Origin: Anadara kagoshimensis
Taxonomy: Eukaryota > Mollusca > Bivalvia > Arcoida > Arcidae
Assembly (NCBI GenBank): GCA_021292105.1
Contig: CM037874.1
Span: forward strand, 24,478,583 to 24,542,582
Length of the DNA stretch: 64,000 nt
Direction: 5' to 3'
A model generated the notes under the pieces. The model was not told the DNA's origin. It ran no database searches and worked only from the letters and a program-made list of their open reading frames with translations. A program made the position numbers and the translations under genes. Of the stretch, positions 36,001-48,000 are shown one piece after another (positions within the stretch are counted from its first letter, which is position 1; the number at the start of each line of letters is the position of its first letter).

Positions 36001-39000
36001 CATTACAAAATATTTGTCATTACAGTAGTTTGGGTAACAAATGTATGGTAGCTGATGTTAAAAATAATGTTGATTTTGTTACATTTTTTTACAAACTGCC
36101 TTCTGCCTTTAAGATTGGGAAAATTGAAGTTCTGGATTAAAGCAAATTGCATTATCACATACTTGCAATAGCTAGGATCCTCAAGGCAAAAGCATTGTGT
36201 TGTGATAATATATGAATTTATTTTGTTGGCAAGGTCAACTACATGTACTGTAGTCTGCTTGTATCTAGTATATCACTGTTGATTTCAGAATTTAATGACC
36301 AAATAGGGGAAATTATAGTCCTTTTTACCCAGGGGAAACTATCTTTATTTGGTAGTAAATTTAGCCAAACAAAATCAATGAACAGATAAACAGTATTTCA
36401 TCAAATCACTCTGTCAACTATGGGATCTGTTTGCCTTCTTTATAATCTTTTAATTTTGTACATGTATATAAACTAGTTCAGACTTTTGACATCATGATAT
36501 AAGCGGAATATTCTTGACTGGGATGTAACACCCAACTCACCTGTTTCCTCTCTCACTCACTAACTCACTAAGTTTAAGTTTTAACTTACATGATATTCAC
36601 TAAGTGCTTTACGGACACGCCTGAGAGCCGAGGTTCTGTCTGGTGACCAAACTACTAACTTAGCTATCATAGGGTCATAATGAACAGACACTTCATCTCC
36701 TAAAACAGGACAAATATACAATAGATTAATGTAAAACTAATGATAAATTATACAATAACAAGCTAAAGCAGAGAAATATCAGAGTTACATGTACAATTAC
36801 GCTTGAATGCATATCAAGTTCATCAAAATCAAAGTGTGAATGTTTAATTGACAAAAACAATGGTTTTTTTTCTATTTTCAATTAATTACATATATTTTTA
36901 TTCAAATATGTCAAAAATTTTCATGGTTTGATGATGCCAAGTGTATTCGCAATGTCAAATTTTTGCAACCTTATCTGATTACAGGCAAGGAAGTGGGTGA
37001 GAACCTGAAATGTTTACTGATTGTCTCAAAATGCTTTATTTTTGTGGGAATACGCCAGACTGCAAATATAGCAAAATAAAATAAGTTAGCCTTGATAACT
37101 CTGCTGTCTTGCTCATTGCCAGACTATTTTGCAATAGCCATTCTAGGTTTTTTTAAAAGTCTTTCTATATTTATCATCAAACTACTTGACAACACCAACA
37201 TTTGACTAAATAAATGGTGGTAATGAATCAAGGTTATTGTGTATAAAGTTTACTTTATACAATTACTATAATGTTCAAGAAAGGAAAGAATTCATCTTTA
37301 AAGAATGATTTGGGTGGCACTTGGTTCTTCTATAAAAACGTCAAACATTAATAATGCTGATATACTGGGACTATGACATAAAGCTCCTCTGTATTTAGTT
37401 CAGATTGAGCTCAGTCCTCAATTTTGTCTACTAAATTGGTGGCCAGATGGACCTGGAATTGTGTCTGGCGACCTAAAATTTATAAATAGTGGCCAGCTTG
37501 TCAAATTTAAATATGAACTTTGTGACAAGATTTTATTTCTATGTTACAGAATTTTCATGATACTGATGCGATTTCAGGCAATATAATGGGCTCTTTACAT
37601 CATCATTATTGTTATTAATAACACTGATATGTGTAAGTGATTGTGAGTCATTCTTAAAAAATGTGTAATTTTGTTCACCATACCTAAAAGATGCCTTAAT
37701 TTTCCTTCATTTTGAAGAAAAGGTTAAATTGGTGGCCAGCTGGGTACTTACTTTTGAAATCCAATTGAGGGTTGGAGCTAAAATAATGAGTGGAGAAAAT
37801 CATTACCTTGTCTAACACCAGTCTCAATACGAGTATCTTTATCAGGTTCTGGAGTAGATAAATACAACAAGGGGCCAGCCCCTGGCATGAAGGCATTATT
37901 TGGATCCTCGGCATAAATACGAGCCTCAAATGCATGACCTTTGAACTTCAGGTTCTCTTGGTTGATAGGTAGTTTTTCACCTGCTGCAACCTACAAGTAT
38001 AAAGTAATAAATAGACGATGTAGATTATGTAGATTTAAAAGAAATATGAGTGAAGTGGACCATTGGCATTTATAGTCCCAGTAAAGATCCTTCACTTACA
38101 CATGTATTGAGGAAAGTCAGGTTTACAATCATTGAGGAACTGGAATACCCAGAGTAACCACTAACCTTCAGTAAGTAGACACAAAGATTGACAAGAAGGA
38201 ATTCGATCCTGGGGTCATGGTGAGAAGTGCTGTGAACCAAAAGCCAGCATTTTGGACTACTGGCTTAAGACCCCTCAACTACCATATTTATGAAGTCATA
38301 CATAGACGGTACATACATACAAATCATCATGATCATACAGTCCAACCTGCCTTAAAGGCCACCTCTATATAAGGACCACCTGCTTATATAGGCCAGTAGA
38401 ATTGTATCCCAATTATTCTTTATTAATATTATCTGCTCATAAAGGCCACTTTTACTGGTTCTCTTTGGTGGCCTTTATAGATAGGTTTGATTGCATATGG
38501 TTAGTATTAAGTTAAATTAAAGTCTAGTAATGATCTACCCTTTATTGGTCAATGGCTTTGGCCAGCGTACCACATGATCAATACCCCTCAACATTTGTGC
38601 AGAACATTTTGGAAAAAGTTTACGTCTAAATTTCCTAGAGTAACATCGTTTTTACGGGAAAACGTGAAGTGAAGCAATTATTATGGATACCATGTGGTAC
38701 ATTGGCAAACCCCATTTGGACCATCATTACAGTTAAGCTTGTTAAAAACAGAGGGAAAATGATGTTGAAAAAAAAAAGAACTAACCCTGATCTGCCATTC
38801 TACTAGATCTGTATCAGTAATCATTTCTGTAACAGGGTGTTCTACTTGTAATCTGGTGTTCATCTCCATAAAGTAAAAATTCTGATTCTTATCCATAATA
38901 AACTCAACAGTACCTACAATGTGACATAATACAAAATATAGTTTGATATCAAAAACTAATAATTTGACACTATATTTAATACATCTACAGTCTATTACTC

Positions 39001-42000
39001 TCCTTCTCTCTCTCTCTCCCTCTCTCTCAAATGACCACTGTGGTAGTTCAGTTGGTAGAGTGCTGGCGCCATAAGTCATGGATTCGAACCTATACCAGGT
39101 TTGACCCAAGAGTTGAAAGTGGGTAGTGACTGTTCTTTCGCCAAGCACTTGGCATTATGAATGAAAGTCACAGTTCTTTTGGATGGGAACTTAAAAGAAA
39201 TTATGTTCCGTGTCACGGTGGACTTGGCACGATAAAGAACCCTGCTGTATAATGCCATCAGCAAAATTTCTGCACCTTCACCTATAATTGGCACTGTCTC
39301 AATATAAGTAAAATATACCACAGTTGGGGTTCGAATCCACAACCTTCCACCATCGGAGCGAGAAGTCTACCAACTGAGCTACCACAGTGGTATGTATTTT
39401 TTTTTCAGAATTATGAAAATTGGACATATAAATAATTAGTTTTTCCAAAATGCATGCACATTGTGTTAGTAAGAACTTAGATTTGTTTAAATATATTTTT
39501 CATCTCTAAATGTCTTTAACAAACAAAATCAAGTATAAGATAAAATGTGGTAGTAAAACAAACACATACCTGCTCCAACATAATCAACAGCAGCAGCAGC
39601 TTTTACAGCAGCCTCACCTAATGATTTCCTAACCTCTTCAGAAAGTCCAGGCTAAAAGTAGAACAAAATATTCACCATAACAGCTTGATCTGTGTCTTGA
39701 AAAATCTTTGGTTTTTGAATAGGAGTACTGTTGATGTCTCTCAAACACTCAAAATGGTAATTTCAGAATATTATTTCCCTTTTTTATGTAATTATACATT
39801 GTCAATGAAGTTTTAAGCACTTCAGTGAAGCAGACAGAAACAATTTTTAGACTATAAAGTATTTACTTGAATGTGTGGAAGCAGACAAAATGATATGGTG
39901 ATTCCTGTGCATATATACCTCCCTCACACACAAACAAAGCTTTAAACTGTGTGTAGATTATAATAACACTTACAGCAGGTGCTTCCTCAATAATTTTCTG
40001 ATGTCTTCTCTGTACACTACAATCTCTCTCAAACAGATACACATAGTTACCATGCTGATCACCAAACACTTGTACTTCAACATGTCTGAAAATACAAATA
40101 TGAAATGTATAAAACAGCACCAAGAGGTTTTCCAGACTTTGATAATCAAGTTGATCATGAGGATTTCATGCATATGAACTTTGTTTATCAAGTGCATTCT
40201 ACAGACAGATAATCCAGTGGACCATGTGGATTCCACAGACTTTGATAATCAAGTATATTATGGGGATTCAATGGATTTTGATAATCAAGTAGCACAAAAA
40301 AGGTTGATCATGCAAGTTTTATTAGTTAACAAGATTGGTTGGTTTATGCGATGGTCTAGATTATTCACTTATATCAAGTTAGTCAAATTTCAAATGGAAG
40401 AGTAAATCAAAAACCCCTTCAAGAAAAACCCCACCTTTGGCTGACAGACTTTCTTACAATAAGATGTATCATATTGAGAAGGACTCAAACCTAACCAGTG
40501 AGAAATGCTGTAATTCATAATTCAGTGTTTGTAGTCTTCAGATCTCAATCAGAATTCATAATAGCTAAAGCTAAAATTAATGTTTTTAATAGAAGGCCCT
40601 TGTTCTTTGTCTTTAGTTTTGGCAGGTCCCCAATTAGTCTGGTAGAGGATTTTGAAAAAAACGCTTATTTTTCGATGTAGGGAGGACAATGTGTTCAAAG
40701 GTGGCAAGTTATGTCATAACCTTCTTTGAACTTTACTTTGGTAGAATCGGCTTGTTGCCAAGCAAGATTTAACCCAGGGGCCATTGTGGGGGCAACTAAA
40801 GGTCAATGGGTGCAAAGTTCAAGTGAAAATGCTCATATTGACCTATACACAAATTCATGGTGGCTTACAGAAGTTTTTCTTTATACATTTTGTCTTCTAA
40901 ATATGTAAGTGGTATCTTCAAATTAAAAGAAAGTCATATCCAACTAATTCAGTCACTTATTTTCAAAGTTTTTCATGAAAAATAAGATTAGACGCTTGCA
41001 CAAATTTGACCTTTACAAATATGAATAATTGTGGCAAATAAATACTAGTATAAACACATTTGTGCATTTGAAATTGTTTAACAAAACTTTAGACTTCTGT
41101 TAAAATAATTTTACTGAATCATATTGCCCGTATTTACATGTATATAAAAATCCACTTAAAAAAAAGAAATCAAAGTACTGGTGGTACTGAAAGATTTGAA
41201 TAGCTATAATGACTGTATCTGTATAATACTATCAAGTGTGTTCTCTTTTTCTGGTGGAAATATTAGTGAACTGTTGAAACACGAACTATTCCCAGTGTCG
41301 CTTTCTATACCTGATACATCAGGACGCTTGTTATCTGCAGCCGACAAGTCGGATCTTCACAATATCCCTGGGGAAGAAGTTTGCATGGAGACATTACTAC
41401 CAAAATAATTAATGGTCAAACTTTAGTTGTAGCACTGGGAAAACGGAAAGGCATCAATACATTCGGCGAGTTAGGAAACGCACAAACTGTTTTTATCCAC
41501 GCGAAAGATAAATGTATTAAAATTGATGTCATTATGATAGATATGACAACTAATCCATAAAAGGTGAAACCATCTAGAGATAAAAGAGGATCAGATCCCC
41601 GTTCTGTTAGAAGAATTATTGATAATTAAAATGTCCCTCTGCCATCAAATTGGTAAGATTTTATAAGTCATCAAGAAAACAAATAGGATCTCGTAGTAAT
41701 CCAAGACACTTCTTAGCTTAGCTGAGGGTATCAGGAGGTCCAACAGACAGCATGTTTAATTCATACAGAGGAAGGAGTGTAACCGTTTTAAAGCTTTACA
41801 CAAGGAAGCCGATACTAGAATTGTTCCCCATGGTGTTGATGCTTACATGCAAGGCTATAAAAGAACAGTTGTTGTCTGTCGTGATACTGATGACCTTATT
41901 CTTCTGTTGCTTTTAAATGAGGAAGTATGATTCCAGACCGGGACATCTAAAGTTCGTCCCTGTTCATAGCATAAAATTATCTCCTCTGGAGAGGAATAAG

Positions 42001-45000
42001 CTCCCAGTATTTCATGCAATTACAGACTGTAAGACTGTCAATTAACTTTCTGGACATTCTAAATACAGCATTCCGTGTTTCCAGGGAAAACACAGATCTT
42101 CCCACTCTTGCAAGAGGGATTTTTTCTGAACTTGTGAGTGCAGATGCCTTCATTGAATGTACCTAGCGAGGATTTTTCATCTATGATGTAAACTGTTCCT
42201 TTCAGGGGAAAAGTACAATTGAAAATTTGCTTCCAACATCATATGCAACCGACCTACATATTCAACGTGCACACTATTAAACTGCTGTTTGGCTGCATTT
42301 AGTTATACCTGGTATTTGTTCCAGATCTCCCGTCACCTATAGGACATGGATGGTGCTAGTCTCACTAACTTGCGTACTGTATGCCTTTCACTCCCAGTGG
42401 AGGTTAGTCCATCGACAAAATCCCTCAAACTGGCTCTGTTCTGCACAATTTTACCCCCTCTGTTTCAATTCCAGAAACTTGTGTCAAGGTGTCTTTTATT
42501 CTTGTGTGTTCCATTTCAAAGTTGTGTGATGTTGTTGGAAGGTGTCTTGATGGTTTGACCTATCCATTCCCAATGTCGCTTTTGTGTTTATGTTTCAAAA
42601 CGACCTTGTTTTGTGATCCATTATAAACTTTTCGTTACTAATTTTGTGTTGTCATCTGGCAACAGGACCACGAACAATACTAGTTTTTATACTTAATTTT
42701 TTTTCACAAATTAAACTTATTTTTTTTTTGCTTAAATCTTACTTTAAACTTTAACTTTTCTAAGACAATTACAGGTCAAAGGATCATGAACAAAACTTAA
42801 CTTTTTGGACTTAAGTTATTTTCCTGATGTTCACGATTATTCTCGGACAGTTAAGTTAGTGCGAGTCTGAATGTGACTTAAACACAGTTCTAATGAGAAA
42901 ATTATAAATTGATTGATTACATGGGGTTTTACGGGCTTTTACGTATTTCAGTCATATCAAGACGTCACCAGCTATAGGTGAAGTGGCAGAAATTTTGACC
43001 TTTGCAGTGAACTTAGGGAAAAAGTTATTTAACATGTTACACCCGCCTTGGCACAGGGCGTCGGATTTTAAGATCTCTCTCAAAGGATCTCGTGACTTTC
43101 GTTACTAAATACTGAGTGTTTGGCAAAAGAACAGTCACTACCTTATTTCAAGTCTTGGTCAGACCCAACTAGGGTTTGAACCCAGGACTCACCACATACG
43201 GGGAGTAAGCGCTATACCAATCGAGCTACAGTAGGGGTTTTTAATGAGAAAATAACCTTTACCAAAATCATGTCATGCATTGCTGAAATGTAAATATAAA
43301 TCATGTTGCACTACAAGATGTACATGTAGGGCATACAATTTAAAGTGGGTGGTTGTATGCACTTGCAATGGGACCGTTGAACCGTTGATTGGTTGAAACC
43401 TTTGAATGATAATGCCACAGATAGTGATATTGATGAATGAAAAGAAATCGTTAAATGTGACTGATATATTCCAGAGATTCTCGTGACTATGCATTGCCGA
43501 TTACAGTACTTGCAGTACTTTGATTTTAAACTTTTAATAAATTTCAAATTATTAGCTGGGTTTAAACGATATATATTTGTTTTAATCACAGTCATGTATT
43601 TACAAAAGAATTATATTTTAGCATTTTGATTCATGCTTTGATGTTGAATGTATACTTTTATTTTATTCTATCTTGAAGCTTGTGTCAGAATTTTGAAACA
43701 TAACATTGAAATATTTAAATTTTAGCCTAAACAGTCTCAATTAGCTTCCTAGTCAATGTTAAAATACATGAAATGCTATGATTGCATGAGAACAGATTTA
43801 TTTGATTTATTTAAATCTCAGAAAGTATATATTTGGACAGCTATAAACTAATAAAGATTTTTTTTTGGGGGAAAAACCACTATCTGACCTTTGACCTTTT
43901 ATCTACTAAACCAAGGGTCGATCAGCTTGGCAACAGGTTGATTCTTGACCCCTAACCTATGATAATATAAGATAGCTATGTTGCCAGCTTTGAACACTCG
44001 TGTCCCCCTATTGTGAAATTTCAATTTTTTTCCACCAGACTAAATCAAGATTTGAAAGTCTAGTAGCAACATTGAAAGGACCATGTGCAATAATGTAAAA
44101 CAGAAAAAGCAGTGTTATCCTGTCAAAAAATGCAGGTCCAACAAACCTTTGCAGTTTAAATATCAAGGGTCCCAAATGTAAAATCAATAGGTACTAGACC
44201 TCAGGTCTGGGTAATTTTGAACCACTGATCTTATACATGTATACACAAGAACATCTTACCTTGGCATCTCTACAAATTTTTCTAACAACATTACATCATC
44301 ACCAAATGATTTCATCCCTTCTGTCCTGGCTGACTCCAACTGATCCTCAAACTCTGCTTCATTTTTGGCAATCCTCATTCCCTTCAATTATAAAGTTTAT
44401 ATAATACACCGATCAGATTTATTCTATGACATACAACATGTATGATACATGTAAATACAACTGTACCTGTAAGAATGGGATTCAGCATACCATGTGATAC
44501 TGTAAACCATGTTTTAATTGTGTGCGATTTTCTTTCATGTGTTTCTCCGAAGATAAAATAATTGGTAATTGTCGCAAACTTGTTTCTGAATTATTTTTTT
44601 TTAGTATCATAAGATGTCAAAAAATAAAATCATACCTTTCCTCCGCCTCCTCTAACTGCTTTTATCATCACTGGATAACCAATCCTAGCAGCTTCTTGTT
44701 TTAACTTGGCATTTGATTGGTCCTCACCATGGTAACCTTCTACAACAGGCACACCTGCAGCTGTCATAATGGCTTTGGATGTACTACAATGTAAAATGTT
44801 CAAATTGGAAGGATAATGTTGTAAAAGTCATTGTTCATACACGCATCTAAGCCAAATGTCAACAAACAAAATGTCAAATAACAGGAAAGAAGGAAATATC
44901 AACTTTGCCTAAAAAAGTATGGTACTATGAACAGATGAAACCTGCCTTAAAGGCCATCTCTATATAAAGGCTACCTGCTTTTAAAAGCCATTAAAATTTT

Positions 45001-48000
45001 ATCCCAATTGCTTTTTATTAATGTTATTTTAACCTCTATATATGAGCCACCTGCCCATCAAGGCCACTTTTATTAGTTCCCTTGGGTGGCCTTTGTAGAC
45101 AAGTTTCACTGTACATATGTGTACATATGGCATGTAGTTATAGCAAATGCAGGATTATTTTTAAGTTCTTTATGGCAAGAAACTTCCATGTTAAGATGCA
45201 AGGTAACACACTTTCATTTGTATTACAGGTTTACTAGAGATTTCTACAGATAGAGAAGAAGGATTGTCAGTATTATTTAACCTAACTTCCTGGATACGAA
45301 TATTTTCAAGGATATTTTAATACCATTAAATTTCTTTTAGATGAACTTAATCTTAATGCAGGGATTAAGATCAATGGTGGTAGTGACCCAGAAGCCCAGC
45401 AGGAATTACTGGTGGTAGTGGCCCAGTAGCCCATGTCTCCTAAAATTAAGTCTGAAACCCTTAATTTTACACATTTTAGCTATGTATTACTATAACAACT
45501 TCTCTCCTGAAATGATCTGGGCTCCAATTCAGAACAGTTAAGCTTCATCTCTGCCTAACATATTTTTTGTTACCTTTTAATGCCCATATCCCTGATAGCA
45601 GAAGCTGGTGGTCCAATAAATATAACCCCAGTCTCACTGCATTGTTCTGCAAACTCTGTATTCTCTGATAAAAACCCATATCCTGGATGTATGGCCTGTA
45701 TACAAAATAAATATACAATTATTTAATGAATTAACGTTGATATGAATATAGAAAAGTTAATATATAGCAAGCATTTTAAAATTGAGACGTGGAAGAGTGG
45801 TTAATACTGAGAAGTTGTGGGTACAAACCCCAGCAGGACTGATAATGGGTGGACATGGCCTAGTGGTACTGTCACTGGCTTTCAAAATCAAGGGATGTGG
45901 ATTCGAACCTCACTCGGGACTTGAAAATTTTCTGAGATGATTTTCATCTCCTGTCCATACTAGAGCTGTAAAAAGCTCATTTCTAGGTAGTCTTTGGGAT
46001 GAGGCTAAAAACCGAGGTCCAGTGTCTCACTGCACATTAAAGACAACTCTGTAGAGTTCGAAAAAGAGTAGGCCACCTGTGGCTGCTACAGACGACGCTT
46101 ACAACTACAAGCAATTCAAACAGACTGAGCACAGTAAGCAAAGTAAAATAGAAAAGTTTATGTAGTGTACTCTTATGCAATACATTTAATTTAACTCTTG
46201 AACCAGCTTACAAAATAATTTGGTACTGAAGAAAATGCTATATAGTAAACCTTGTGATTGAATGGTCTCCAATCAAAAGGGGAGTAATGGAGTTCTTGTC
46301 ACCTGAAGACAATTGAAACTGAGATGATCTTGTCTATGAACACCTTATATAAAACCAAATAACTTGTCTGGGTACCAGAAAATGTCTGGTTTAGATGCTT
46401 CCACTGTATTCCTCAAAAAAAAAAAAAAAAAAAAAAAAAAACACAAACAACTTACTTGGACACCAGTTAGATAGGATCCACTCTATTCCTTTATATATAA
46501 CACCTATAACTTATCTGGGCATCAGTTAGACAGGTTCCACTATGTTACTCTTAAAAACCCTTTCAACTTACTCGGACACCAGTTAGATAGGATCCACTCT
46601 ATTCCTTTATATATAACACCTATAACTTATCTGGGCATCAGTTAGACAGGTTCCACTATGTTACTCTTAAAAACCCTTTCAACTTACTCGGACACCAGTT
46701 AGATAGGATCCACTATATTCCTTTATATATAACACCTATAACTTATCTGGGCATCAGTTAGACAGGTTCCACTATGTTACTCTTAAAAACCCTTTCAACT
46801 TACTCGGACACCAGTTAGATAGGATCCACTCTATTCCTTTATATAACAACTATAACTTATAACTTACCTGGGCACCAGAAGATTTAGCTATCTGTATAAT
46901 TTTATCTTTACATAGATAACTCTGTGAAGCAGCTGGTGGTCCAATATGGTAGGCCTCATCTGCCTGAAATGTCAAATAGAAATGTATACTGTTTCGTGTT
47001 TTATATACTGTAAAGGGGCAAATTTTCGTGTGGGTAAAATTTTTGCTTATTTTGCGCTAAAGAAATTACTGTGAAATTTATACCCACGCAAAAATGACAA
47101 CTATACAGGTTTATATATCATAATATACAGAATATACACCTACTTATATTGGTGATGCGAAAATTACACCCATGCGAAATGTCAAATTTCAGAAAACGCG
47201 AAATTTTCAACCCGCGAAAAATTATCCCCTTTACAGTAGTGTGATCCCTGCATATAGTGTTATTCTAGGATCTTTCATAAGGGGCCATTTTCGAAAAACA
47301 AATTCCTCTAAAACACAACAGTATCTACATTTTTGCATTCATCTAATGTTAAACATGGCCCACTAGAGCCTTAACAATGGGGTCATTTGGCAAATTAAAG
47401 GATCAATGGCCCCATGGCCTCCTTCTAGAGTGAACACTGTGTTTTAATGGTTGGTAAAAGTGGCATTATTGAGAAGTTGATTTTTTATGTACATACACAA
47501 GTTCAAGTTACAGTTTTAGAGTGTGAGTGAGTTAAAGATATGTCATTGTTGAGTTATTGAATGTGTGAATGAATGATTTACCAGTAAATGAGTTTATAAT
47601 GATTTTAAAACCCAGTCAAGATTACTTTATTTATCAGCTAAGTGTCAAGTTGCAGAAATTAATTTAATTTTTTTTGTTTGTAATTAATGTTTTTATTGTT
47701 CAAGACTTTAACTACAAGAAGCTAAGTTTCAGAGTTCAGGTCCATTTGCTCACCTGTCATGTAACAATACCAGTAGGACATTTTGCATATATAAACACTT
47801 GTATGGTATAAGGGAGACAATTCACATGTGATATGATAGGACAGATGAATGATCTCCCTTAGACCATTAACTACATGATAATGAGTGCAGGATTGACAGG
47901 GGAGTTTTGGCCTGGTAGAAGAAACCAGAGTATAGTCTTTAACAAGGAATCTGGTGAACATGCTCACACTAGGGTTTGTCTGAGTGGATGTTGAACCTAG

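Larger units (their letters stand above)
40086..44259. other. MCCC1 intron 7, 4.2 kb
   Basis: Contains duplicated words near 40135-40300 (ACTTTGATAATCAAGT three times), a family 2 SINE remnant near 40360-40500, the degenerate pseudogene at 41215-42600, and a SINE at 42915-43240. No nested intact gene seen. Confidence 0.5.

Noticed and set aside
41181..41408. A standalone small gene
   Set aside because: Its residues match the first part of a longer degenerate ORF relic that continues downstream with stops in other frames.
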